From contig JAKJXP020000047.1 of the NCBI GenBank assembly GCA_022225965.2, positions 124,001 through 188,000 of the forward strand: DNA of 64,000 bases. The letters run 5' to 3'. The first letter of the stretch is position 1. Each line of letters opens with the position of its first letter. The translations under genes were made by a program, and so were the position numbers. Below, piece by piece: positions 21,802 to 34,258 of this stretch. The stretch comes from Diatrype stigma. Taxonomy: Eukaryota > Ascomycota > Sordariomycetes > Xylariales > Diatrypaceae. The notes below the pieces were generated by a model that was given only the letters and a program-made list of their open reading frames with translations, did no database searches and had not been told where the DNA came from.

Positions 21802-23438
21802 TCAACTCGACAGCTGCGAGCCTCTCGAACGAGGCGCCTGTTGAGTATGAATAGAGGACCCGGGCCTCGACCCGGACAGAGGGTACGCGGGACTCATGGG
21901 GCCTGCCGGCGCCGGGCCTAACGCCGTGTTGACGGTAGTGCTGTCGTCGTGCGATGGCCAAGCTGACCAGGTGTCCGAGCTCGACGTGATCGAGTAGTCC
22001 TCCCTTCCTCGGGCAATACTGCTACTCATAAGGGAATTTGTCGCGACCGCTTGGCTCCTGATAGCATCATTGCCGTACCTTGCCCCATTATCCTCACCAT
22101 CTTCGCTATCCCCGCCGTCATTAGCACCACTTGCGTCATGAACACGGCTTGCACCGTTATCATAGTTTTCACCAACACCCTTCCCACCACCGCCGCTACC
22201 AACGAGGGGCGAAACAGCAGCAGCTGGTAACTGGTCCGCTGCGGATTCCGACAAAGGCGAGACTTCCATTGGTGCGGGGGCCTCGGAACCGAGGGTGGCG
22301 GTGTTGGTGGCGGGCAGCTCGGAACCCGTGTAGTCGGCGGGCAGCTCGGCCAGGACAGCCGACTCCAGCTCCGAGGCCTGCGAGACCTGCCGGGACCACT
22401 GGCGATTAGTCGCGTAGTAAGGATCGGCGCCCATTTCGGCCGCCACGGGCTTGTTCCACCACCCGGCCGGCGAACCCGACGCCGACGACGACGTTGGCAG
22501 CTCCGCGGCGCCGCCGTCCTGCCGGTTCTGCTGCGCGTATTCCGCGGCGCCCGCGGCCCTTGCCGCGCTCACCGACGGGCGCGACACGTTGTCCATCTCC
22601 GTAGCGTCCGGGTCTTTACCGTTGCTGCTGTTGCCCTCTTCCTCGGCTCTCAGGCGCTGTCGGTGTGCGTATACCTGCAATGACGAGATAGGCCGATCAA
22701 GGCCCCCTCAAAAGTCAGTAACTGGAATCCACTCCTTTTTGGCAGTAGTACTACCACCACTACCTCCACTATTATGGGATCCCAAAGGGGGTGGGAGGTA
22801 TTTAGGGCTTGAGGGGATGAGAATGAAGGTGAAGAGGAAAGGTGAGCACGACGCACCCATATGAACCAAGCGGCAAGAGCAGCCACCACCACACCGAACC
22901 CAATACCAGCGCCAATCCCGATCTTCGCGCCCATCGACAGCGAGGTAGCGCCGCCCGGCCCCCCGCCGTCATCCCCTGGTGGTAGTGGCCCGGGCGTAGG
23001 GCCCCCGGGGCCGGCAGCCGCCGGCTTCGTGGCGGTGGCCTGCTGGGCCTGGGACATGAAGGAGTCCTCGGCGACGGAGATGGTGTCGCCGGTGCCGCGG
23101 CAGTTCTCGCGCATCTGGGCGTAGACGGCGCCGAGGTCGGCGGGGCTGGCGGCGGCCACGCACCGCGCCGTCGCGTAGATGAAGTCGCCGCGGTTGTAGC
23201 ACAGGCATTTGTTCAGGTCGGGCCCCGACGGCGCGCTCGTGCACCCGCTCGACTGCGCCGACGAGTCCAGGCACGACTGCGAGCCCGCCGGGTACGAGGA
23301 GAAGTCGTTGGAGACGGCGACGGCGGCGCCGCTGCCGCCATCGCCTAGCACGGTGGTGACGATGATGTTGATGCACAGCAGCGATGAGGCTAGAGGCGGC
23401 CGGAGGGGAGATAAGAAAGAACACGAGGAGTACTTCAT
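21802..23438 (-). CDS. Cysteine-rich single-span membrane protein (sensor-like)
   Basis: Two exons, 23438-22857 and 22674-21802 (intron 182 nt), give 484 residues. The start is a hydrophobic leader (SSLLCINIIVTTVLG) suited to a signal peptide. The ectodomain (about residues 35-125) has six cysteines, including a CLC pair in NKCLCYN. Then comes a Pro/Gly-rich stalk, a membrane span IGIGAGIGFGVVVAALAAWF, a WFIW/VYAHRQRLRAEEE junction restored by splicing, and a long Ser/Ala/Gly-rich cytoplasmic tail. The layout resembles fungal surface sensors and the many extracellular-membrane proteins of Pezizomycotina, but the Cys spacing does not let me name WSC or CFEM. Function is therefore open; a wall- or surface-sensing role is inference only. 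Confidence 0.8.
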
Positions 23439-26064
23439 GCTGACGGGATGAAGAGGGCAAGGGCGGCGGCGGCGGCGGGGGGTCGCATTCCACTCTCAAT
23501 ACGATGAATGGAGGGCACACAGACGAGGTGACCAGCCCGGGGCGTCTGGACCCTTGCCACAGCTGGGCCTAAGAGGAAGGAGAATAGCTCGCTCGTGTGC
23601 GAGATGAGGCTCTGTGTCACTACAGACCGACCGACAGACCGACCGGACGACTTCTGGACTCGAGGTGAGTGGGGGGTGGAGGACGAACACGTAGATGCGA
23701 GACTAGAGAGGCCAGCCGAGCTCCTTCTCACTCGTCCGCTCTCCGACCAACTGCCTAGTTAGACACGACACGAGCGGAAGGGAAAGACGCCTAGTTAGTT
23801 AGAAAAAGGTGCCTGCCTGGGCTCTCGTCGATGATAGGTGATGTTTCGCGGAACACGGATCGTATGAAGGATGATTCAACAGCGGCACGCAGGACAAGAC
23901 AGACAAGCCTACGCAGGACAGCTTCGTCTATAGTGGTAGGTAGGGACCGACTACTAGCTATGTAACTTTTACACAAATTCGCACACGCACATACACATAA
24001 CGAAGTAAGTATTGCACACAAGAGTTATCCGAGCACCCTCCCATCAAACGACCACAGACAGACACAGACAGACGGACAGACGGACAGGACAGTCGAGCCG
24101 CCTGCCGCTGAACCTGCCGACACGGCTACACATTGTTTAGCCTATGATATCCCATGGAGAGGGGGCGGATTGACGTGTCTGCGCACAGTCCGCCCGGGCG
24201 ATCCGTCGTTTTGAAGGGCTACTATGTACGGTACGGTGGATTTCGTTTCTGATCTAACTTTTTATCCCATTTTATGTTTCGTATCGATCGTACGTATATA
24301 CTGAATACGAGAGAAAACGCGCGGTATCCCATATATGGTGTAGTTAGTCCCTACTTTTCCTGTCACCTCTCCGCCTTGCCGTGGTGCCCGGGCGCCGTTC
24401 ATATGAAATAGCGTGTCGATCATTGCTTTCCGGGGGAGAGTTCGCCTGGGCGCTTGGGCGGCATGCGATGTGCCACTGTGCTCGCAACGGCTGGGCTGGG
24501 CGGGATTGGTCTAACTAATAACTGAGTGGCGTCCAAGAGAGGCGAGGCGAGGAGAGGGAGCCTTATGCGGTTGGTCGGGCGAAAGCCCACAGCCACCGCC
24601 CAACGCAAGAATCATCGTGCTTGCCGTGTTGCTTGTGCTTGGCTCACCACTTGATATATATCTTTCAAGAAAACACATAGATGATGGCTTGATTGACAAC
24701 TACATGCATATATATGGTCAAGCCAGCGAGGTACAGATGTTGATAAGTATGTAGCTAGACGATTCCAATGCCGCAAAAGCACAACTCAATTTAGGAGCAT
24801 TCATCGCATCGAGTATCGGATTCGTACGGCTTGTACCGATACTAAGCGTATAGCACAGTCCTGTATACGATCGGAGAATATATTAGTCGGTGGAGGGGTA
24901 CCACATAGTTAGAGGGTCAACTCTACGATCATGATAGGATAAGTAGAAACAGACCACAGTATGTAGGTGAGTAGGTACCTGATTCATATATTACATGAAA
25001 GCATGTACAGTATTATACATTGCTGTTTATCACAAAATCCCCATTGTGTAATATCTACACTTGTCCACGATCTATGGGTCCCGACCTAATAATATCGTGC
25101 CTTGCTTGATAGATCTTGCAACAATAGCCTGTAGTATTGCCTGCGAATATATAAATATATATATCCGCGCCCATGATTAAAGTGCTTGATAATACTAACA
25201 ACCGAGGAGGGAAACCACGCTGCTCCTATATCTGGTGGCCTTCTTGGCCAGCTGATGTCGACTGGGTTGGGCTAGTTCCTGTTCCTCGATGGCCCCTCTT
25301 CAATGTCTTCATCCTATCTGTGGAGACGGTCGATTTCTACTATGATTGACATATATCGATCCTACTGTGCCTATCTGTCATAGTCTCTGGGTCGGGCAGT
25401 GAACGACCTTCTCGAGGGCAAGGTGTGATGGTCCTGGTATATGCGAGGCGATCAAAACATACTGCTGAGCTGCTCCGCGAGGGTTCATTCAGTATGACCA
25501 GGGTCGTGTGTACATGATTTCATTTTCATCAGTAGTAGAGGCCTCGAGATTATTCCCACTGCCCTACCCTGTGCCTATCGATTCCCAATACTGGTGCGGG
25601 ATCAAAGACGTTCATATACGTCAACATCAGACGCAAGCGCAGGTGGATAGAACGACCAAGACTTAAGAGAAAATGTATCTCCCAAGCAGCCTGAATGTAT
25701 GTCTTGTTTTACCAGCCAAACTAAAACCGCAAAAACCCCGCCCATGATGACCATTGATTGATATACGTGAGTGAGCTCTTTGTCTCCTAAGCGTCATGTC
25801 CCGTCGTAACAAAAGAAAAAGACAAAAACAAGCTAACTGAAGACCGTTGCGACACCGAGCCAAACCGTGGGGTATGAAGACAGATTGAACGATATCATAA
25901 TCGACGCAGTGGAATATCGTACAGAAGATGAGCAAAATGTAGCGCTAGAGCAAAGATGGGGCTCGAAGAAATTTGTGGCTAAAATTCTCGGCCTTGAAGG
26001 CACCGAATAAATCTGTGGCTATATGGAGGTCCCTCTATACATTCAATTGTCAACCCGCGTTCGG
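23439..26064. other. 2.6 kb intergenic region without a supported gene
   Basis: Holds the 5' region of the cysteine-rich protein gene and the 3' end of the Hos4-like gene. A CAGA/CGGA tract lies at about 24,050-24,090. The rest is AT-moderate DNA with only short frames. Confidence 0.6.
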
Positions 26065-29000
26065 TTAATCATGTGTGCCCTTGATGCCGTTCACTTGAGG
26101 CACCTTCGGCGATCTGCTAGTAGGCGAGATATTGGAATCGCTGTAGTCGGCATGCTCTGTCGAGGCCAGACTGCGAGGCGTCAGGTGAGCCCCATTCAGT
26201 ACCGACTGCTTCTGTTGCTCTGTCAAGAGATGAGCTAAGCCCTGCTCAAGGCAGAGGCGCGCATAGTCAGATTCATCAGCAGTGACTGCAATGAGACCCC
26301 CTCTCCTCGGAACACGCTGCTCGGGGAACGGATCCTTGCTAGGTGTGTAGGACTGAGGCCGATCCTCGCCAACGAGTTGTCCGTTTATGTAGTATTTGTA
26401 CCTCGGCGCGAAAGGCCCACGGCTAGTAGCGTCTGGGTCTTGTTTCCATTTTGCTGGGGAGCTAAATGTGGCGAGGGTAGATTCGTCTTCCGGAAGTTCG
26501 CGATAATCAATCGAGATCTTGACATCGCGGAGGTGTGAGATGGTGGGAACAGTATAGAGGAAATCAGACACCTTGGTAATGGTTAGTCTCGCCAGCTCGA
26601 CTGCGTTACAAGAGAAAGAAGAGACTTACCTTGACAAACCACATGTCTGTTTCAAAGAAGAGCTTTGCTGCTTCGCTGCGAAGATGTTCTAACCGCTTGT
26701 ACCCAACCTTACTCGGATCACCACCGTAGTAATCATTAGGCAGCTGTCTACCTAGGTCGTAGAGCTTTCCCTGGGTGAGGGCATATCTATCGGATTCGAG
26801 TCGCCAGATGACGCGTTTGGCGACATTGGATACCTTGATCTTCTCCCAGGCGGTGTCTGTGACACCTGTCAGCGAATATCCAAGTAAAGTGTTGATAAGG
26901 TTTTCCATTCGGAGTGCTTACATCTCGAGAGCGACAAGTCCTTCTCACCAAGCAATAAAGCAACTTGAGTGTTCAGTAGCCATTGCTCACGCCCTTCCGC
27001 AGTTCCTGTGGCTTCCGGTTTGATTGTATCGTAACGCACACCCTGCGCTGTAGCGAAAAATTTAGCCAGTTCGGTCTGCTTCGGATTCGGGCAGGCTTCG
27101 AGCCACCGCAGAAGAGGAGGTAGCTTGGACAAGCGTATCCTTTCCTGCTCCTCACGTAATCGCAACATTTCGGCCTCGCGCTCTGCTTCCCTAGCGGCTC
27201 TCTTTCGTTCGCGTTCCTTGCGCTCTTCTTCCTCGTGAAGTCGCCGGGCTTCTTCGGCGGCCTCTCTGATGCGGCGATCCCGCTCTTCTTGCTCACGCCG
27301 TCGTGTTTCCTCCTCTTCCTTGCGTCTCCTTTCCTCCTCTTCTTGTCGCTTCCTTTCCTGCTCTTCCTTCTGTCGCCGTTCTTCCTCCAACCGCGCCTCC
27401 TCCTCTTCCTCGCGACGCCGCTTCTCTTCGGCCTCAGCCCTTCTTTGCTCCTCTTCAAGACGTTTCTTCGCAGCTGCTTCCCGTTGCCGCTTTTCGTCTT
27501 CTTCCCGCCGTCTTTGCTCGTCTTCACGACGCCGCCGTTCCTCTTCCTGCTTCTTCACTTCTTCTGCCGCAAGCTCTGCCTCCCGCTTCTCGGCCTCCCG
27601 CTTCTCGGCCTCCCGCTTTTCTGCCTCCCGCTTCTCTGCCTCTCTCTTCTCCACCTCTTGTCGCTCTGCTTCTCGCTTCTCTGCTTCTCGACGTTCCTTG
27701 GCAAGCCTGTCTTTACTGCTCTCAGAAGCTGCTGGGGCATCGCGCATTTCAACATCTGGTTTTTCAGAAAAGACTGTGATACTAGCCTTCTCGGAAGGAC
27801 TAGCCTTGTCATACTCTCTCCGGTCGCGGTCGAGTTTCTTGACTTTGGAAGATTCTTTGCGTTCGCCTTCTTGAGGCTTTGGGCGCTTGGGAGGCTCCCG
27901 GGATCTGTCTCGTTTATGCTTGCGGTCGGGAGAAGAAGTCTGCAGGTGGCGCTTTTCCTTGCTGTCGGATTCCAGCCTCCTTCTCTTAACAGGGACTTCG
28001 TTCTCCTCTTTTTCTCCAGGCTCGTGCCGTGGCGGGGTGACGCTCGTTCGTGGCCTTTTGCTCGACCCGTCACCAGCTACTAGCCTATCTCGCGACTCGT
28101 CTCGCTTCAGGGCTTTTGTCCGATCGTGATATTTCTCTGAAAGTCGTTCTGATCGCGATTTCTCTGATGCTTCTTCATTTTTGGCATCGGGGCGATCAGT
28201 AGAGTTGTTCGAGACCATGCTTGCACGACGCTGCTTCTCTCGCGCACCCTTGAGATCTCTACCTGAGATAAGCTTCCGCCGTGGTTTCATAGCTTCGCCA
28301 TCGGATGACCCCGCCACAAGATCTGACTCAGCACGCTTAGGTTTGCTAGGCGGTGCCTTGGTCGCAACTGGCGAATGCTCTCGATCAGAACTGGCACGGT
28401 CCTCCTTTCTAGGCCTACCTGGTCCACGCCTGGGCGATACTTGCTCGTCATTATTTCCAAAAGATGACGAGCGCGGTTTCTCTTTCGGGCTGCTCGTAGC
28501 TTTAGAAGAGTGCCTCTTATTGGAGTCGGCTTCGCGAGTAGGGCTCGGGAGGTTGCGTCTAGGAGCTCGGCTGCTATCGGCATTTCGAATAGCACGTCTG
28601 GATTCGGCTTCTGTCTCACGCTCCCTTTTGCCTGGTGACTTATTCTTAGATGAACCTTTCGACCCCTTCTTACGTGCGTCGTAAGCATTCTTCAACATGT
28701 GTTCCTCCTCCTTCCACATAGGCCCTTCTCGACGCCGGGCAATTTCGTAGTACGTCTCGCCTTTGAAACGGCGTGTTGGGTCGAAAGCGTTCTGGTCAAG
28801 GAGAAGCTTTATGCATTTAGTGTTCTCCTGACCGATAGCGGCTAGCATGGGCGTCCCATACTGCGTAGGTAGTCCTGAGACCGGGCTTGGATCCGGATCT
28901 GCACCGCCCAATGCGAGAAGCAACTCCATGACGACATCATGGCCACCACGTGCTGCATTGACCAGTGCTTCGGGATCATTGCAGCCTTCCCTGACGAGCA

Positions 29001-30813
29001 GAACGCGCGTAACTGTCTCCTCATCTCCACGCGCGGCCGCCTGTCGCAAGGTCTTCTCATCAAGGCTCATATATAACAAGTGGTTACTCGTCTTGGTAGC
29101 TCTCACCGTTCCGCCTCGTCGTTGGGCTGCCAGTGTGCTGCTTGTTGAGGCGGGCGGTGACCGCCTAGGACTTTCTGCACTATGAGACGAACCGGTATCC
29201 TGAAGCACGTCCTGTAGTTGGTGGTCTTCTGATGTGCGACGCAGCTCACCTATCCTCTCTTTGGCCTCCTTGAGAGCAGCCCGGATCTCCTCGGCATTAT
29301 CAAGATCCTCGGGAACCTTATCTAGCGGTTCGTGCCCTTCGGCATCGGCTTTCCGAGGGTTCACGCCGGCTTCCAGCAGTAGCTTCACCACACCTAAATG
29401 GCCATTTTCGACGGCATCGAGCAGAGGGGTATCCTTGTCGCTATTCCGGCAGTCAAGCTTGCACCCTGCCTCAATTAGGAGCTTAACGATATTCTCATGA
29501 CCATTCAGAGACGCCACCTGCAAAGGCGTATTCCCAGCATAGTCTGCAAAGTTGAGGTCGTCGGGCCGTTCGGACAGACGCTTTTTGGCCGTCTCATATT
29601 CACCTTTCGCGCAGGCCTTTGCAAACAGTGTTTGACCATGGTTGTCGACATGTTTTTTGTGAGGTGGTATCCTCGCGGGAGAGATAGTGGAGTCGCCGGT
29701 GAGAGGGGTAGCGATATTTTTCAGCTTGGAGCTTCGAGGGTGAGGGCTGCCGCCAATAGAGGAATCATCGGAATTATAATCGGTCGATTGGAGGGGGGCG
29801 GGGATGCGTCTCTTCTTAGAGCTGAAACCATTTGCAGACTGTGCTGGAAGCTGAGTTGAGAGGCTACGGCGGTGGGCGCGCTCTGGAGGATGAGGGGATG
29901 TGGATCGGTTTCTAGACGAGTGCTTGTCGTGTTGTTGTCGGAACGCAGAGGATTTGTTGTCCTTCTCTCTGACAGGTTCAAGGCCTGCATCTGACATCCG
30001 TGGTCGACGGGCTTTGCGCGACTCACCCTCGTCATCGGATTCTAATTTCGGCGCCTTCCGCTTTCCAGGCAACAGCCTGTCCACTGATTTGGACTTGTCT
30101 TTCAGAGGGACCCTATTCTGAGGCCGAGGCTTGGAGGCTTCCGAGCCTGACTCGGAGGGGGCATCACCCGATTTTCGCCGTCGATGCGAGGAAGGTTGAC
30201 TGCCATTGCGACGATGGCGTGCTGGCGGAGACGGTGGGGCAGAACTCAAGCCACTCGAGTTGTCCTTGCTTCGCGGCTGCTTTTCGTGTTCAAGTAGTCG
30301 ATTCTTCCTCGATAAGGTGGACGATACTTCATCATCGTCAGTAGGGCCATTGCTACCGTTACCATTACGACGACTCCCCGCGCTATCCTTCGTAGACTTT
30401 TTGAAAGCTGGTAGAGCATCGTCGACTTCGCCATCGCTCTTGTCCTCGTGCTTGATCACCTTGCGGGGTTTTGACGGTGAGATACCGTCTTTGCCAGGCA
30501 GCACAATGGTCTCAGCGTCAGAGTTCGGGTCAGGCCCTGCATCGTTGTTGCCGCTGCCGCTGCCGCTGCTGCTGCCGTTGTCGTTGTCGTCACGTGTGTT
30601 GGACGGGTTCGTTGCTGATCTCGAAGAATCTCTAGCTGTGATTGAGGAATCATCATTCACTGTGACGGACTTGAGGTTATTTGTTGCGAGAGTCTTGGTA
30701 GTTGTAGTGTTGTTTGGCTTTGCATCACGAGAAGGCTCTTCGGCTCCCCGCGTCGGGGAAGCAGGCGCAGGCTGCTTTGTGCTCGCAGGCTCGACAGCAT
30801 TCTGCGCATCCAT
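26065..30813 (-). CDS. HOS4: Ankyrin-repeat, charged coiled-coil nuclear protein, probable Set3-complex subunit Hos4
   Basis: Three exons, 30813-26922, 26856-26630 and 26571-26065, give about 1,541 residues (an in-frame alternative acceptor at 26865 would add three). The N-terminal 380 residues are disordered, Ser/Lys/Arg-rich. Ankyrin repeats run from about residue 386 (HGQTLFAKACAKGEYETAKK, GNTPLQVASLNGHENIVKLL, DTPLLDAVENGHLGVVKLLL) to 500, with more degenerate repeats at about 600-720. A charged region and a long Glu/Arg/Lys coiled coil (about 1,030-1,225) follow, and then a conserved globular C-terminus starting LPPLLRWLEACPNPKQTELA. This order matches the fungal Hos4 subunit of the Set3 histone deacetylase complex, which represses transcription. 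The gene symbol is an inference from architecture. Part of the coiled coil consists of perfect EAEKR hexamer repeats. Confidence 0.72.
27560..27700 (-). repeat. In-frame hexapeptide repeat (KREAE) in the coiled coil
   Basis: Near-identical 18-nt units encode consecutive KREAEKREAE-type hexapeptides within the Hos4-like protein. Nucleotide identity between units is high, so copy number is likely to vary between strains. Confidence 0.85.
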
Positions 30814-31500
30814 AGCATTTAGTTCAAATACGGCGACCTGCTACAGTGCACCATCATGCCCGTTCGTCGTGACTAAGACCGATCGAGAACGGGTTCGACC
30901 TCGAGGATAGCAACTGTAAAGCCGGCGGTTGTGTAGTATGCAAGTAGGCAGATGAGATGCACTTCTTTACAACAGCAAATGGACGGTTCTCGGTCGCAAC
31001 CTCAAGTAACAATGGTCGGTCGGTTCAATTGAAATCGGCTGCCAGGGCTGGAATTTAGCACGGGTAACAGGTAAAAAGGAAAAAGGGCTACTGTTAGGCG
31101 CCAATAACAGCGGAAATGCGGCTATATCCGTTCCGTAATGGTCTAAATGAGAGGTTCTGAAAGATAATAGCAAGGTGAGTAGACTGCAGGTGCAGGTGGT
31201 GAATGGTTGACAGTGGCTACTAAGCAGATAGATGGTTATAGGTAAAACAGTCTGGTCTCTCAATGTTTGCCTTGGGCCTGGCCTTGGTGAAGGAGTCGGA
31301 GTCTGCAGAAATGGGAAATGGGTGAGAAACGAGACGGGACCTCTTTGGTTAGAGGGAAAAGCAAGTAACGCCCCCCAGCAGCTCAGTCAAGACTCAAGAG
31401 GGTCAAGAGTCATTGGCAGGATGGCCTCGACTGACAATCATTACTGCTACATCCGCTACCTCTACCTAATGCACCAACCTTGGAAGTGATAAGTAACCCA

Positions 31501-31585
31501 CTGTCCACCGTCCACCGTCCGCTGTCCACTGTCCGCTGTCCACTGTCCACTGCCCTCTGCCCTCTGCCCACTGCACTCTGCCCAC
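31501..31585. repeat. CTGTCCAC octamer minisatellite
   Basis: About ten imperfect copies of an 8-bp unit (CTGTCCAC, CTGTCCGC, TGCCCTC variants). It produces repetitive SGQ-type open frames on the minus strand, which are artefacts. Confidence 0.9.
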
Positions 31586-32539
31586 ATGTAGCATGTGGTG
31601 TATGTATGTAGTCTCCCCAGTGCGGTAGCCGTGTTAGGTACAACCCAATCCCAACACAATACCTCCTCTCTAGAGACTCTAGCTCCCAGCCAGCCTGCCC
31701 TGCCTGCCCTGCCTGCCCAGGCAGTCCAGGCTCCTCTCCTGCCGCTCCTGCTATCATCGACCATGCTACCAGGCTACATGATATGTACTGTATGTACAGC
31801 CGTAAGGTAGTGCCATACAGTCATAGCATTAGGTGGGTTGCGAGCTGGAAAAAAAGTGGTAATGTGGTATCATGGATGATATGGGTCTATGCGAAATATA
31901 CAAAATACCTACGAAGTACAATGCATGTGTAGTAGTTACGAATAGCTGCATACACAAACTGCCTTGCGCACACCATCCCATCTTCAGTTCTGCCCGTTCT
32001 GCCACTCGAAATGTCAGGTTGCTAGTCCAGCTAGTCCACGACCTACTAGAGGCTCTCACCCACTTAGGTCCCTCCCTCACTCCCACTTGCTCAACAACAT
32101 CAATCCAATCCATCCTTCCTTCGGATGTCTGAGTGTCTGGCACTGTCCGCCCGGTCACTTGCCAGCCAGCCAGTCAGCCAGTCAAGTCGGGGCAGCTGCG
32201 CCCGCTTGCCTGCTAGACCCGGCCAGGATAAGCAGGGGTGAGCCCGGTTAGCTTCTTCTGTGGGAACACGCTAGTCAGATACGGTATAGCGCTAAGCTTC
32301 CGTCCATGCTGTTGATACGCTGGAGCAAGAGAAAACTTGGAGATTTCGAGATGGTAGTGAGTCCTGATTCGTTCGAAAAGTGGCCGAGAGCTTAGATATG
32401 GGGTCCGATAATGCCGTCAGGCCGTACGCAATCTTCTTCAATCAAACCAACGTTGCCCCTTCTTCGCACCCGCCCTTTTTCTTTCGTGCCCTTCCTCTCT
32501 CTCAAGGCTCCAGGACTGGCTGGCAGTCATCAATCTGCA

Positions 32540-32582
32540 GTCTGAAGTTTGCAGTTTGCAGTTTGCAGTTTGCAGTCTGCAG
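32540..32582. repeat. TTTGCAG heptamer repeat
   Basis: Six tandem 7-bp units (TTTGCAG with CTGCAG-type edges). Confidence 0.88.
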
Positions 32583-33361
32583 GACTCCCAAGGCTCCGAG
32601 GCTCCAAGGTTCCGCCCAAGGCTCTCTCCCCCTCACCTTCCTGCCCTCGTAAAACTCCAGAGCCTGCATGACCGCCCTGCAGTTTTATTTTATTTTCCAG
32701 TCTTTCCGCGCTCCTCATTTCAGCTTTTACTGAGACTTCCCGATTACTCTCGTCCCATGCTGCCTGCCTAGGTAGGCAAGGCAATAAATATATATGTGTA
32801 TGTATGTATGTATATATGTACTAGGTATGTTGTATCATTCCTGCTCAGTCGCCGGGACCTCGGGACCTTTTGCTCCAAGTTTCTCCACGCTTCTTTATGC
32901 GTTGGTCAACTCGTTTGTTTGTATTCCCTTGGACTCTGGACTCTATCGTCGGATTTCCTGCCCCAGTGCAGCATTGTTGCCATATGTATAAAACCCAAAT
33001 AAATCGCCGCGGTTCATCCTGATAAGCCAACCGCAAATCCTTCCTATTTTCAGACGTTTAGTGTCACACCGTCATCCCAGCTAGCAAAAAGTCGATAACT
33101 AGAGCGAGGTTCGATCGCTATTCTGGATTGCGGCTATTATTGACACGGGTATTCAAGTATACCGAGTGATCGAATACATCAGCGCCCCAAATAACTCATC
33201 TATGTACAAGCAGCCCGGCAGTCTAGGCAGCTACATACATACACAGGTAACCAGTTCATCATCTGGCCCCCAGCCACCGGAGACTCCACGACCAACCATT
33301 ACGAAGCAAAACAACGGTGACAGCCCCTTAAACATCAACATCGCAATCGTGTACATACCCA

Positions 33362-34234
33362 ATGCCTCCGGACGGCGTAACAGATCATTCACTACCCAAG
33401 TCACTCGATGAAGTGCGAATAGAAGGCCTTCCACCCGCCGCCTACTACATAGCGGACTTCATTACCGAGGATGAAGAAAGGCACATACTACAAAAAGTCC
33501 TGTGAATATCCGTTGGTAATGGGTAGTTGAATCGGGTCTGACTGTTTGCAGATCGCAGCCGCACCCAAACCTCGCTGGAAACAACTCACACATCGACGGC
33601 TCCAGACTTGGCCATCCGATCTCGTAAATAACAAGTTGGTGGATGCTGCGCTGCCGAGCTGGTTGGAGGAGCCCATCATTTCTCGCCTTGAGTCGATTCC
33701 GTTATCACACGATGCCGAATCAGGCTCTATATTTTCCAGTAGTCCACGTGGACGGCCGAACCATGTCCTAATCAATGAATACCCTCCCGGTATTGGCATA
33801 ATGCCACACAAGGTAGGCAACGGATGATGATAGCATGATCAGGTATGTAGCTCATGCAGAAACCATAGGACGGCTCTGCCTATCATCCAGTCGTCTGTAC
33901 TGTGAGCCTGGGGGCTAGTTTGTGTCTGAACGTATACAAGAGCAGAGACGATGGGGCCGTGGATCCGGAACCATCGTGGAGAATACTCCAGGAACCTCGA
34001 AGTCTTCTCATCACTACATTAGATCTCTACAATGATTACCTCCACGGCATAGCCGACGTCAGCGAAGATATAGAATTATCCGAGGGCACTGTCGCCAACT
34101 GGAATCGACTTAGACCCTCGAGCAAGTTTCCTGATGGTCGGAATATTCGAGAGACACGAACGAGTTTGACTTATCGGGATGTTATGAAAGTCTCTAAGCT
34201 AGGGAATAAGTTCGGGCTGTTCCGCAGCAAATAA
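33362..34234 (+). CDS. ALKBH6: AlkB-family 2-oxoglutarate/Fe(II) dioxygenase, ALKBH6 type
   Basis: Three exons, 33362-33496, 33552-33812 and 33869-34234, give 253 residues. The double-stranded beta-helix core shows the iron ligands HxD (MPHKDGSAYHP, His131/Asp133) and the distal His191 in YLHGIAD, and the 2-oxoglutarate-binding Arg in RTSLTYRDV. PEPSWRILQEPRSLLITT and AAAPKPRW are typical of the ALKBH6 subfamily rather than of DNA-repair AlkB/ALKBH2. The exact substrate of ALKBH6 is not settled; nucleic-acid demethylation is the family expectation. The first intron uses a weak donor, GTCCTG, since the better-looking GTGAAT five bases later would break the phase. The gene ends 24 bp from the stop of the DFG10 gene on the opposite strand. 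Confidence 0.9.
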
Positions 34235-34258
34235 CCTCGATACCCGGAATGGTCTATA

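Larger units (their letters stand above)
30814..33361. other. Divergent 2.5 kb promoter region of the Hos4-like and ALKBH6 genes
   Basis: No supported gene. Contains a CTGTCCAC-type minisatellite (31,501-31,585), TGCCCTGCC repeats near 31,690-31,730, a TTTGCAG heptamer tract (32,540-32,580), and TATGTATG repeats near 32,790-32,820. Confidence 0.6.

Noticed and set aside
31410..31764. Repetitive SGQ/VDSGQ-type minus-strand frames
   Set aside because: Produced by the octamer minisatellite being open in several frames.
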